The notes: a model not told the origin generated them from the letters alone. DNA of 64,000 bases from Epiperipatus broadwayi (GCA_028023455.1 JAQFVV010006220.1:11147916-11211915); one strand, 5' to 3'; counted from the stretch's first letter, positions 12,565 to 25,319 are shown. Program-made: numbers and translations.

Positions 12565-12932
12565 TTTAGGAAATATCAGCTCCAGTCATTGCAATATATC
12601 TTTTATGATTATCATATTACGTGAAAAAATTGACAAAATACTTTACAGTAATGATGCATTTTAGAAATAACTTTCTTCATCAACTGCTTTGGAAAACTTG
12701 TAATGGCAACCAACTTATTATTAAAGCTTAAATATTTGACAAGTCTGTAACCATTATAACATTTATATAAGATGGATGTCGGTTATATTGGTGCAAATTG
12801 TTGATAGTTTTGCAAGATAACTGATGAAGGAAGTTATTCATAAAATACATGTATTTATCAATTTCTTTTATATAATATGGCAGCCTTAAAAGATGTATTA
12901 TATATAATGACTGAAGCTGATATCTCCTAGAT
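12565..12932. mobile_element. MITE-like element with ~50-100-bp inverted repeats in the last R-spondin intron
   Basis: The left end (ttaggaaatatcagctccag at about 12566) and the right end (ctgaagctgatatctccta, ending about 12931) are inverted matches. Inner arms match too: aataactttcttcatca near 12667 against tgatgaaggaagttatt near 12822. It has no coding capacity. It lies only about 120 bp from the acceptor of exon 5. Confidence 0.75.
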
Positions 12933-12958
12933 TATTTATATATCTTTAAAATGCAATA

Positions 12959-12959
<1 letters not shown>

Positions 12960-12992
<33 letters not shown>
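12960..12992. repeat. (AT)n(GT)n microsatellite
   Basis: About ten AT units are followed by six GT units. Confidence 0.95.
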
Positions 12993-12999
12993 ATAGGTA

Positions 13000-15900
13000 A
13001 GTATATAGGTATGCATGTATTGAGTCAGAAATGTATCCATGACAACATTTAAATAATATAAGTTGCATTGGTATTCAAACTTAATCTTGGTAAGACAGAT
13101 AAATGGGTTAATGAAATAATAAAATATTTTGAAAAGAGCTTATTTGAATCGTTATAAAGAATTCACCATTACAATATATGCCAAACTTAAATCATATTTA
13201 TTTAAAGTAGCATAATATCAATGTTTTATAACATATATGTAAATGTAAAAGGTTGATTTTTCTATTGTCATCTATTTAGGTATGAATTTAAAAGAATTAA
13301 ATAATATTTACCCATATTTAATCATTTTTGGAATATGAATATATTTTTTTAAAGTTGAATACACATTAAACTTTTCATAAATTAAATGTAAACAGGCAAT
13401 TATGAAATTCAGATAAATAATGTTAACCAAATAATACTGAGTTCATAGGTAATTCTCTTAGTGAAGATATGGATGTTGATTGAAGCCATTATACTTTCTG
13501 TTCAAAATCTCAAATAATCAGATTATTTAAATAATTCAATCTTACTAAATTTACAGAATAGAAAACTATAAATAAAAATCAGGAGAAAAACAATATAATT
13601 CACCTGTATTTGTTAAGATGAAGTCAAAGCCATCCATAAGACAGCTAATTGCTGAAGCATGTTGAATTTGTATGAATTATAATTCATCTGTATTGCTAAA
13701 TATACTAAACCTAAACATAATGGATAAAAATACCAAAATGATTGTCTAATAACATTCTCTTTTCTTTTTGGTCTTTTATTTTCTCCCAGCCAAATAATTT
13801 TGAAATAAGTGTTAATTAAGAGCATCTTAGATAAACCTCTAACTTTTTAAGTGATTGTCATTTCCTGTCAAATCCAGAGTTTAAAAATAATTGATTTGTT
13901 TAAAATATATTACCTGTGACAAGATGTTGAATACAAAAGAGCTTTAAAGTTACAAGAAGAATCAGTAGTTAAAAAATCTGATGTACAAATTGTCAAAAAA
14001 ACTGGTTTGAAAAGGTAAATATTACGTATCAAAAACTATCAACATTCTATGAAGTACATAAAATGCAAGTATAATCTATTGATGAGAATTCAAATTTTAT
14101 AAAAAGTTCGACTCTGTAAATATCTTAATGTTAAATATTTTTTAATAAATTCTTAATATTTATATTTACCTTCTTAAAAATCCAATATTTATGATATTCT
14201 TGATAAATGTCACTGTGAAATACACATTGAATTAATCAGAAATAAGATATATAGCACACACAAACAACTAGTCACTGTTAATGTTATACTGAAATAAATA
14301 ACAGATTTTTTAAAGCTACATCTCTTTGTTGAATAATTTGTTGAATGAAGCAATATATATGTGTAAGCATTTTCCTAATATGTATATCTTTTGTCTATAA
14401 AGTTAATTTTATTGTTATATAAATCCCTACGTAAACTACATTTGGATTTCATTTTGAAATTAGGAGTAGCACATATAAAAACCCATTATTGTCATGGAGT
14501 AAATTTAATAGCATTTTTTTTTTCAAGTAATTAGTGAAATGCAAGAATGTATGTTTGTACATTTTTTAGTTATTAATAATGATATATTTATTTTGTTTTG
14601 TGTTAATCCATGGTGCATTAATTTATTTTGTATCTATTATTTAACTTAAACTTTAATTCTCTTACAGTTATGTAGCAAATATAATTTTTATTTTTTAAAA
14701 AAAAAATTATACATTGAATCAATCATTTCTTATGTCTGGTCATTGTAATATAAAAATTATCTTCCAAATTTACTATATTATACAATCAAAGAATATATTC
14801 AAACAGTAGTGTTGAAAGGATGGCAAAAACCTATCTAAAAAATGATAATGGCACTCTCATGCAACATTTTAGTTATTTAAAAAAAATACCAAGTTAGATT
14901 TAAACATATAATCTTTCTCTTACATATATAGAAATTTGGTGCTGCCAGACATAGGGAATCTGAATTCTGTCCTATGAAAGAGTGAAGATTTAAATTACTA
15001 AGTGTTTATGATTGCCTAGAGATATGTTTGTCATCAACCAATTTTTCTTAAATATTATACGGGCTTTATATATATATATATGTGTGTCAGCGGTAAAAAT
15101 CTCACTAAGGTAAAATACTAGAAATTTGGATAATTTGACAATTTTAATGAACTGCCATGTTTTCTAATCAAAGAATTGTTTTTGGCCTAAAGATCTCACT
15201 AAACAAATTTTATTTTTATTTTTTAATTGATAAAGCAAAGTAATACATATATAATAAATACAAAAAAAAAATATTTTGGAAATATGCAATGAAAAATATT
15301 AAATCTTAGTTAACTTATCACCTCAAGAACTATCATCAGGGGGAAATGAAAGAAAACATTTTTTTTGTTTCCTTTACCCTGATATTTTTTATGTCATAAG
15401 CCATCTAGACTAATAATAATTTGATAGTTATTATATATGCATAATAACAGTTCTATAAAATTATAAATTATACAAATCTATGTTTGCTCTTTTTATTAGA
15501 ACGTAAATTTGATTAACTTCCATAGTTTCTTTAATTAATCTTAAAAATCAAAATCTTTCAGATATTACTAATGTTAATTAAATATTTCTACTTAAGCCTT
15601 AATTATAGCATTTAAAATACTTTATTTGGCCTTACTTATTAATTAATTTACGCCTTACTTTTTACAATAAATAAATATATTATCATATGGTTAATATCTC
15701 AGAAGATCATATGATGGTTTAACAGCCAAATGGAAGATTGAGTACAATAGTTCATAAATTTATTAAACTATTTCTCCTTCCTACTTCTTACCTGGAAATC
15801 AATCTGGAATTTTTAATTCTTGAATCTAATATTTTCCCACAGCATTAAATTGCATAGGAATATTTTAACAGGGATGATATATTTTTTTAAGTTCTCAAAA

Positions 15901-18434
15901 AAAAAATTATTGCTACTCTAGATTTTTATTTTTAAAAAATCAAAGACTAGTTCTATACTAATTTCATTTAACACAGGTGGCAATGAGATGGATTCATTTC
16001 AATATATGCAATAAATCACAGGTAAGGCAATCAAGTAATATTATCTAAAAAAAAATAATGTAATTTAAAATCTATTTATATATAAATTAGGTAGTAAAAA
16101 TTTTCTAACATGTTTTACTAATGTGATAAAAGTAATTAAGATTCCGTTTGAATTTATTTAATAATATATCTACAATGTTAAGTTATAAGGGTAAGGTTTG
16201 GAAGAAAAAAATAGTCTAGTTTAATATCAAACATTTTTATTCAATAATTATTTTTCTCTTGTTTCGATTGTATGAATGATTGAATGTTCCATAATCATGT
16301 GTTAAAGTACATTCTTTTTATGTCTTATTTCACATTATTTTATTATTTTCTTTTTCATACAGTATTCATTTTAAAAACTAATTTTTCAAAGCTACAACCT
16401 AATGTATATGTGTCTTAGTTTTAATGTTCATCCCTTGAAAATTTTAAATATATATTTTTAAGACTGATTGAAAACATAAAAAATAAACAAAATTGTTTAT
16501 AAAATTAAAAATAATTTAATTAAAGAACATCATGTTAACTAATAAATAAGATTTTGGAGAAAACTGTTTTCATTTTGTGTTAAATTACATCACTCAGAAG
16601 ACATAATAAAGAAATTCTAAACATATATATATATAATTGAGGAAAACAAATCAGTTAGTTGCTAACAAGATCTAAGTTTTTAGATTTTTGGTTTGAAGCA
16701 GCAAAAATCAAGATCAGACGAGAGATTAAGTAAAAAATTATTATGCTGCAAAGGATAACAGCTATAATATAGGAAAGGGTGCTGCAGCAGATGAAATTTA
16801 AAACTAAAATTCCAATATCACCCTGGCTTACCTATACTACATAGAAGATTCTTCAGAATGCTATATTAACTGTTTAGAATGCTAGTTGTTGTTTTTTGGC
16901 AATCTGAGTATTTAAGCAACCAAGTGGTGCCTAAATAAATTCCTAGATTTGATAGTGAACATCTTCTTTCATTGCTGATGTATAGAACCTGAGACAAAAT
17001 AAATGACCTCTAGAATCTCCCAATAAAAGTGTAAAAGGCATATGTGAATGCAATTGATAACAGTTTTAGATAAGCCATTTTCAAAAGCTTACATTAATAT
17101 AGTTATCATTTTTATATTATAATAATTTTGTCCGAAAATATTGTTTTATTAATATTTTTTTATATAATTTTTGCATTATACTATGCATTGTTTTTTTTAT
17201 ATATACATTTAGATGAATAATCTTTAATTAAATCCAAAAATGGAAGATTTGAATTGTAATTTGAAAATGAAAATTTTCACTCTTTTTATTTTTGTTCTGG
17301 CAGCTTCCCCCCAAAAAACTTTGATTTAAATTTTCATCCCATAAGTTCTTCCCAGAATGCAATAATTTCTTTACTTATATTTTGGAGTATATATTGGTAT
17401 ATTCTATCTTATGGCAACAAGCTCTTATGATTTGTGCTTTTTTTATTAGGGTACATTAATTGCACTCTAATTATACAGTTAATTTAAATATTATATTAAT
17501 AGTAAAATAGTATCATTGCTAATACGTGCTAATTACATTATTTTTATTAAATTATATACTTAATAACTGACCAAAGTAAAATAGCCGAAATTATTTATTT
17601 ATATGCATATTTTTTTCTTATTTTCTGATCTGATAGATTTAATTTTTTGTTATTAATTTATTATTTTATTGATCTAAAAAAAAATATTTTTTTTTATTCT
17701 CAGACTGTATTATGCCTAACTATATACATTAAATATATATATGTGTGTGTGCTTTTAATATTTTATATATGTAAATACTTGTTATAAGTTATTGTAATTG
17801 CCTAGCTGAATTTGAACTCCAACAACTGTTATTGCACTTAAAATGAAAATGTATGAAATGGGAGGACTGTATAGTGTATTGATATCAGTTTTTTAAATAG
17901 AATTAATGATGACACTATCGTGACCTTAATTTGTCATCACTGTACCCAAACCTGTTCTCTAATCGAGATAGAACTATATGCTTGGTCATTATAAATGAAC
18001 TTAAAGATAAACTGAAAGTAATATAAATTCCTGACCTAATCAAGTTTAAAAAACCTAGCCACTAAATTTATTGGTAAGTTATACTTATCAATTATGACAT
18101 CACATTAAAAGAATCAATCAATTATCTTTTGCATTACAATTGTTTTTATAAGAAATAGCTGTGTACATTATGTAGTTCTTCGTAGGCTACTGATGAGCAG
18201 TGATTATTTTGTGAAGCAATTATACTTTAATTGTAATTTAAATTTTGGTTAGTATACAGTTTAAACCCTTATTTTATTAATCATTATCAATATTTTTATA
18301 TTCTAAAAAAATTGTTTACATTTTTCTAATAAATGCAATCAAACACTGTCATTAAAATCCATATATATTTATAATTTTATGCATGTGCGTGTGTGATTTA
18401 GTAAATATTTTAAACATTTCAAAAGTTTCCAAAC
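13000..18434 (-). other. R-spondin intron 4 (remaining sequence)
   Basis: About 5.4 kb of AT-rich sequence between the TSP1 exon and the last exon. It contains short TA/TG microsatellites near 15066 and 17737. I see no gene and no well-defined transposon. The open frame at 13613-13825 shows no family motif. Confidence 0.5.
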
Positions 18435-18623
18435 CTAAAGGGCAAACTCTTGGCCGAATTCTACATCTTTGTGTTTCAACAAGATGAGGACAAGATTCTC
18501 CATTCGAAGATGGTTGTTGTAAAATTTCTCTCATTCGTGACTGAGTGCCCCATTTTTTCCCACATGTTTTATCCCACTTGGAACATAAACTCCAAGAAGA
18601 CCAATGGCCAATAGCACAATCCA
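18435..18623 (-). CDS. RSPO: R-spondin exon 4: thrombospondin type-1 domain
   Basis: This 189-bp exon is symmetric phase 1. The acceptor is tttatttcag at the 18624 side and the donor is GTTTGG at 18434-18429. It encodes a full TSP1 repeat. The order is C, then HWSSWSLC (Trp ladder), TCGKKWGTQSRMRE (the TCG...G...R.R core), SCPHLVETQRC and finally VCPL. Six cysteines are present in the spacing of vertebrate R-spondin TSP1 domains, including the REILQQPSSNG stretch that matches the REIIQHPSAKG type of vertebrate RSPO3. The domain binds heparan sulfate and syndecans and tunes Wnt/PCP and beta-catenin signalling. The open frame continues past the donor into intron for about 28 codons; those residues are not part of the protein. 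Confidence 0.93.
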
Positions 18624-18639
18624 CTGAAATAAAAATGAA

Positions 18640-20870
18640 AAAAATCTCATTAAATAGAACTAATTTTTTGTGTTCTTACAATAATAATCATAAAATTACG
18701 TGACAGCCTTCACAAAATTAGTTATGTTGAAACTCATGATTTGCAGTTTTTGTTTCAAGCTTATCTAATAATACCACTATATTCATTTACTATATTCATT
18801 TACTAATTAATAACATAATGGCTAGCTATATTAGCTATCCACTGGCTACTTAAACAAAATTTAACATGTTTAGAAATAAATAAAAAATTAAGCTTTGCCC
18901 TAATTCTAATTCCAGTTCATAAATATGCCAGGCAAATGAGCTAGCACTATGAGACAAAAGCTCTCAATCTTTTATATAAGTATATGCCTAATATTACATT
19001 GCCTAAGAAAGAAAAACTGAAATAATTAGGCAATAAAATACTATGATCAAGTGATAATGCATGATCATCATTGGTGGGAGCTATTTTTTTTAAAAAAGAG
19101 ACATTCCTTCCATTGTACTATCCTAATATTTTATTTAAATTTCTTATGATAATTTGACTGTCTAGCAGTCTTTTTCAGATCTCATAAATAAACCTTCTTT
19201 CAAATTAATTAGTTATTTTTTCACCTTTTTAATACAACTTATTATAGAATCTTAATATTTAGAATTATACAGGCTGTTCCATCATCAAAGTTCTGACTTA
19301 TATATAAGTGAAACTACTTTACAAAATTATTAGCTTTAAAAAGTGTTTGGAAAAGAAAATACTTGATCATCATATATATATAACATGAAAAATCAAACTG
19401 CATATCTTTTTTTTTAATTAAATAAAAAATATATTAGATAGTTTATCATTCCAGAGATTATATGATAATTAAATACTATCCATGGATCTCATTAGACCAT
19501 AATGGTCTGCATACTCACATACAAAAGAGCCTGGTTTGTGCATAAAGAAAAGATCCAATTCTATCATATTGTCCTTCTGGGCATTTGTTTAATATTTATT
19601 ATCTTTTAAGTAAAAGCACTGAAAGCAATAAATATAAAATCAAGGCTAAAAATACTCAAAGAAAATTTTTCTGGTTTCAAATTATCATCATTTTATTAGA
19701 CTTTAATGAACATCTTTTTCAAATAATAAATGTAAATTCTTATTTCAAATGAGTACATTTAGTATACACTTATAATAAAATACTATTCTTTCCAACTTCA
19801 TGATTACCCTAGATATCTTAAATCTACTTCTTATAGCACTGCATACATCCCTATTTACTACTTTTGCCTGGTGTAGAGCAAGTTTAAAAACAATGAAATA
19901 AAACATGAAAAGAAGTATCTTATCAGTAGCGACCTAGTCAACATCTTTGATCTTATATGGTCAACATTTGACATACAGTCAACACATTTCCGATATTGAT
20001 GGCACAGTTGATCATTTAAAAATCCCTGATAGAAATTTAGCAGTTTATCTGAAGCAAGTGTAAAAAAAAAAAAACAGACTAAAGTTAAGATTTCAAAGGA
20101 ACTATTTATTTCTCATAAAGAAAATTTTTCAGATTAAGGTACCAAATTGTTTTTTTTGTTATTTTTTGAAAGTACTTTAAAATATTATTTAGTGATGTAT
20201 AATATGGTCTATATAAAATAAAAATTGTCTTGGATTCAGATATAAACAGATACAGAAAAGAAATAGTAATTGAACTATGTATTTTAAAAAGAAATGTAAT
20301 TTTAATAGCTGATCCTGCATCAACATATATATATATATATTGTAATGGTTTTCAAGTAAATATGTAGTTATGCCTTATTTTGGGATGCCAATGAAATGCA
20401 CAAATATCTCTATAGAAAAGTAAATAAATACTTAAATAAATTCATGTGTAATCAGAAGAAATATTAGACTATAATCTGAGATGCATATGACATTTTTCTA
20501 AGCTCTTCAATAAGCTATATTAGTTAATTATGATGATGATTTATATGTCTTTCAGATGACTTTAACTGTAATTTCAATCATCAAATGAAAGACATCTCAC
20601 TCTCCAATTACGCATCTCAAAAAAGTTAATTTATAAGAGCATTTCTCTACTAGTCATCCTAGGGGTAATGTAATGATGTTGATGGCCTGTATTTACAATT
20701 GATAACCATCACATAATCAATCTATATAATTCAAACTGCTATTTTCCCATAATGTCATCTTTATATATAATAATAACTAATCCCATGTGTAAACTTGGCT
20801 CATAAAAATTTATATCTAATTATTAATGAATAAATAATTGCATGCTTTATTTCTCAGGAGTTCAAAAGAA
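18640..20870 (-). other. R-spondin intron 3, 3' part
   Basis: AT-rich intron. A weak tRNA-like patch near 18900-18985 was not strong enough to call. No other feature was resolved. Confidence 0.45.
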
Positions 20871-20879
20871 GTTTGAGTA

Positions 20880-20955
20880 CCAAAACTTTTAGAAGTGAAA
20901 TCAATCTTAAACCCTTAGATACAGAGTCTTACACTCTATCAATGAACTGAACAAA
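20880..20955 (-). mobile_element. tRNA-Lys-like SINE relic
   Basis: Read on the minus strand, a tRNA-like head is visible. An A-box-like gttcattgatagagtgtaag is followed by actctgtatctaagggttta, which resembles the anticodon arm and variable loop of a lysine-type tRNA, and then a degenerate B-box. It cannot fold as a functional tRNA, so it is most likely the head of a tRNA-derived SINE. Confidence 0.55.
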
Positions 20956-21183
20956 GTAGGGCATATATAATTATTACATTGTATAGCTCAAATAGTGTGC
21001 CGAATTGAAAATACAGAAATATAAATACTTTAAACATTAGAAAAACAAATAATTTAATAAAAATAGGGTTTGAACATTGTATAAAATGAACATTTGCATA
21101 TCATAAGTCAAATAATAATCTTATGCACATTAATTTTTAAAATAATAATTTCAAATTTAACATATGTATTGTGTCTCTCAAGG

Positions 21184-21545
21184 TATATGTAAACAAAGGG
21201 AGGAAATCACCAAGAATCAAGAATATAATGAATCCACTTCTAGTGTTTATAAGCATATCTTTATTGTTGGTAATTCAAAGCAAAATTAATTTATCAACCA
21301 GATGGAATATGGCACTTGAGAGTTAGTAAACTCATAAGTAATTATAAAAACCTGGAGACAGCATCCCACTTTTGACACCTTAATTGTAATATTTAAACAA
21401 GATTTACTATATAAACTTTAAATTAAACATAGCTCAATGTATATGTAAACAAAGGGAGTAAATTACCCTCCCCAAGCCTATGACTTAAAAGCATTCTAAA
21501 TGCTGAAAAAAGGATCAAGAATAGAATGAATCCACCTATTCTTGT
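21184..21545. repeat. Direct repeat pair, period about 256 bp
   Basis: The block tatatgtaaacaaagggag at 21184 and again at 21440 is followed in both copies by atcaagaata-aatgaatccac. The second copy has about 35 extra bases in the middle. It is an old dispersed element or local duplication. Confidence 0.7.
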
Positions 21546-21568
21546 TAGCTCTGATGTTTATATATATA

Positions 21569-21569
<1 letters not shown>

Positions 21570-21640
<71 letters not shown>
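21570..21640. repeat. (TTA)n microsatellite
   Basis: About 23 near-perfect TTA units. Confidence 0.97.
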
Positions 21641-22601
21641 AAAACAGTCAACACTTAGACAATCCCAATATCACCTCCTTTTAACAATAATGTGGAAAAC
21701 AACAACAAAATATTATATTTTCATTATTAATAAAACAGCAATATTATACAATATTAATAAAATACATAATAGAATAAGTAAAAAATAGTGCTTTCATAAA
21801 TAAAAACCTTTTCATCTAGGTAGATTTTTAGTTTAAATTCTACTAGAATTATATATAACTTTTTGAATCTTGAAGACTGATTTAAACTCTCAGTGTGCAT
21901 ACAATAGATTATTAAAATTCTTTCAAATACTGTTTATATTTTCTGGTAATCTATCTTTACATTAATTAAAAATTTTATTACACTTTCATTGTTACACATA
22001 AATATTTGATAGATCCTTTATATTCAGTCAGCCACATCCTAAGAAAGATAGGCAAATTCAAAAATTAGATATAACACTTTAGAAATTTAGCCAGGTTATA
22101 TTTCACTAAGATCAATTACAAATGATACAATTGAAGAATCCAGATATGTATATCAGTGACAACAGCAATATAATAAAGCTTTTCTATGCTACTATAATAC
22201 AATACAACTTCATGAAATACCAGGATCTTCTTGCTCAATGGCCACTATCTCTTAAACTTCAGATTTAGAATTTTTGTTAAAACAGTCTGCATGAATTTAA
22301 TATGCAACAAAAGTCCTGCTTAAATAATCTCTCTATCTATGACAAAACTAGGATCAAATTTTAAAACAATTCCTTTATCATGAAATGCATATGTACTAAT
22401 TAACTAAATGCAAATGAACTAATCAATTAAAAGCATGTTGTTGTTTTTGTTTTATCAGTAAGCAAGCTTTATTGTCTACTCCACATTTGTTGGTTTAAAT
22501 TATTTACCAAATTCCTAAGCAACCTATTCTAACTTCAATCAATAATAAAAGTTTGACAAAAAAAAAGTACATTTTTTATAAAATTATATATATATATATA
22601 T

Positions 22602-23206
22602 AGTAATAGTAACAAGTCAGATGTCACATGACTTATATATAGCTTGCACTTACAAATATGTAAAATTAAGAGCGTGCTAATAGCTCTAAACAAGCTTTTT
22701 TTTTTTATTTATGATAAATGCTACTACAAGAGAAGGCATTCAAATCATTTTTATTTTAAATGGTCCCCATCCCCAGACCGGTTTCGACCTATGGGTCTCT
22801 TCAGTGAGGAGTTGGGACATTAGATCTAAAAAACCAACTCAAGCAAAGCATTTATCTAAAAGATAATTGTTAGAAGAAGATCTGAAACTTTTAGACATCT
22901 ACATGTCTTTAAAGTCAGCTCTCCAACTGAAAAAATCATATGGGACTGAACTTAATTCAGATACTCCATATATTAGTAGGCTTAGCTCTTTAATTTAGCT
23001 AAAGCCACAACAGCAAAATAATAATAGTAATAGTAACAAGTCAGATGTCACATGACTTATATATAGCTTGCACTTACAAATATGTAAAATTAAGAGCGTG
23101 CTAATAGCTCTAAACAAGCTTTTTTTTTTTTTATTTATGATAAATGCTACTACAAGAGAAGGCATTCAAATCATTTTTATTTTAAATGGTCCCCATCCCC
23201 AGACCG

Positions 23207-23210
<4 letters not shown>
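22602..23210 (-). mobile_element. Retrozyme-like tandem element carrying a hammerhead ribozyme (1.4 units of ~425 bp)
   Basis: A unit of about 424-426 bp is present once in full and again in its first 185 bp. Bases 22602-22782 and 23026-23207 are nearly identical, differing mainly in a T-run. The complete unit contains a type I hammerhead on the minus strand. The second, partial unit stops exactly in the ribozyme, within stem III four bases from GUC, and then runs into (TA)n. Read in the ribozyme sense, the element therefore starts almost at the self-cleavage site and continues for more than one monomer. That is what a multimeric or circular retrozyme RNA copied into DNA would leave. There is no open frame. 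It lies inside R-spondin intron 3, in transcript sense. A related, decayed copy is at 43045-43547. Confidence 0.8.
22763..22818 (-). ncRNA. Type I hammerhead self-cleaving ribozyme
   Basis: All core positions are intact on the minus strand. CTGAAGA (C3-A9) is followed by stem II GACC/GGTC closed by a CATA loop, then GAAA, a minimal stem III around CCGG, and GTC with cleavage expected between 22776 and 22775. Stem I forms between the 5' flank and the bases after the cleavage site. It has six pairs (TCCTCA with TGGGGA, one G-T wobble), then a small internal loop, then five more pairs (GTCCC with GGGAC). A bulged stem I facing a stem II loop is the arrangement used for the tertiary contact of fast natural hammerheads. 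The very short, self-complementary stem III (ACCGGT) is known from Penelope-like elements and animal retrozymes, where two ribozymes act as a dimer. Confidence 0.9.

Positions 23211-23260
<50 letters not shown>
23211..23260. repeat. (TA)25 microsatellite
   Basis: A perfect TA run of 50 bp abuts the truncated ribozyme end of the retrozyme-like element. The short TIYIYIY-type frame across it is translated repeat. Confidence 0.97.
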
Positions 23261-23261
<1 letters not shown>

Positions 23262-23263
<2 letters not shown>

Positions 23264-25009
23264 ATTACAAGTTTTTAATGATATCATTTGTACTCAAGAA
23301 AAACAAGATTTCATTGAACATTAGAGCATATTTTATATTTCTAATATTAATTTTTCACCTTCATGTTTATAATGTTATATATAAAATCCCTAAATGTTTG
23401 TCTGTACTGCTGTCACATGATATTCAAGTTAAACATTTCTTTGTTAGAGAATATATTTTTCAAGAAAAAAAATAATTATTTGTTCCACCATTAACGAACT
23501 GCAATTTTTTTTACATGGCATTTTATGCAAAAGAAGTAATTCCTTTCATCCATAGGCCATGTAAGTAATTCTGCAAAGCAAAAAAAAATTGGTAAAGCAA
23601 AAAACAATTACAAAAACAATGATCTTTTTATAGGCTGGGCACATTTTTGGATTCTAAAAAAATATGGTATTTTACAAAAGACATATGGAATAAAACTTTT
23701 TGAAAGAAAAAAGGCTCGGAAAAAAATCAGTACAAATGTTTTTAACTACAGTAAATAACTGAATAGCTATAGTATTCAAATTGTGAAGAAAATGTGATTA
23801 TAGCACATAAATTTATGTTTGAAATAAATGATGCTATAGTAACATATTTGCATTTAATTTTGGTTAGAGTATAACTGAAGTCATGTAGTTTGATATCACA
23901 TAGTTTGCAGTTTCACAGTAATACCATGCATAGCTGAAATTTGTTAAAGCAAAAAACTATTATAAAAATGACAGCCTTCCATAGATCAGCTACATTTCTA
24001 ATTTAATAATAAATGTTAATTATTAATTTTTAACAATATTTTATCTTTTTATCTACCAAATTTCTAAGTTTTATAGCACATATTTGTGATCAATGAAACA
24101 TAATCATGTATGCATTCATTATTCAATTGTTTTATCTTTTAAATAAACAAAATGTTCATTCTTAAATATTTCTTTTTGATTGCAGGTTGCAGATTTTTAT
24201 TAACTTTTATAAATACATATTTTGATCGATTTTGGAAAGAGAAAATGATCATTTATGTCGTAATATAGTTTAAAATTCAATCATTGATATATAGTTATAT
24301 GTGATAGGCATTGCCCATTATATATAAGAAATTAAATTAGATGATTTTTATACTTTATATAAGTTATTACAATTAGATACTTCTAAAAGAATTGTGCTGG
24401 TGTAGAGGAATTACTAATATATTTTATTCTAAAAAAAAAAATTTTTTTTTATTGATCAATATATTAAATCATGCAAATTTCATCCTATTAATTTGGAGAA
24501 CTGAATTCAAAAATATATGCTAAAATTATTTTTAAAAAATACAATTTTTTTGGCTGTTACAAAGCTATTACATCTTATATTCCAAGCAACAGTGAGCTAG
24601 CTAAATGACTTTTTAAATATTGAGATGACTTCACATTGGTGCTTGATATCATCAACTAGAAACAATTGTTATTTTCATTTCAACAATTAATTATAGAGTA
24701 AATTTACTGATTGCTGTAAAATGTTGCTTAGATCAACTGATCTAAATAACAACATAAAACTGTGTTTTTTTCTTACCTAATCTTCAGGATATAAACAAAT
24801 TTTCACTTGTATCCTTTTTATTTGCCCTTTACATAGATCCATTAATAAAAAAGTTTGCAGATATCATCAGCCGTTTATATACTTTTTATTTAAGAGTTTT
24901 ACATTAGAAAAAAAAAATTATATTATTTTTTTATCATTCAAGACTAATTTCATATATTTAATCATTTTCAGCATTAAAAAAAAAAATTCACAAAAAGTAA
25001 AATGAATCA
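23262..25009 (-). other. R-spondin intron 3, middle part
   Basis: AT-rich sequence with poly-A and poly-T runs and no recognisable element or coding region. Confidence 0.45.
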
Positions 25010-25205
25010 TTAAACCACTAAACATCATATAATCCAAGGCTGCTCACTGATGAAAGCCACAAGCTAGAAAGTAGTCTGGGGATATTGGATGAGTAGGTAC
25101 TAGATAGGGATTTTATGCATAAATCTAGCTGCATCCATTGATTACTTTGGCTTGCATTGAGTGGCGCTATTATATGGAGAGTTTTACCTCTGTGTTAAAA
25201 TGAAT
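25010..25205 (+). repeat. Interspersed repeat family R1, copy 1
   Basis: Shares a colinear core with 37955-38095 and 44690-44905. The blocks include gggattttatgca, gcatccattgattac, a variable acaagatgacac-type block and tatggagagtttt. The unit is about 140-215 bp with no coding capacity. It may be a SINE or MITE; the class is not determined. Confidence 0.7.
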
Positions 25206-25319
25206 CATCATTTAAATAGTCTTGTACAATTTTTTTTTTTATCTTTGAAATTCTATCAAGTAGTAAAAGAAACATTTAAATATTATTATAACTCACTAAT
25301 AACTTAATTGGCTATAACT

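Noticed and set aside
16255-16285. A gtttcga block that could be a second hammerhead core
   Set aside because: No CTGANGA partner and no stem II at the right distance.
18352-18434. Extension of the TSP1 open frame downstream of CPL
   Set aside because: It runs through a good GT donor at 18434 and loses similarity; treated as intron read-through.
21570-21640. CRISPR-like regular repeat
   Set aside because: Plain trinucleotide microsatellite in an animal genome; no spacers.
23068-23475. 135-codon plus-strand open frame
   Set aside because: Spans the retrozyme fragment and the (TA)25 tract; the repeated Tyr-Ile core is microsatellite.
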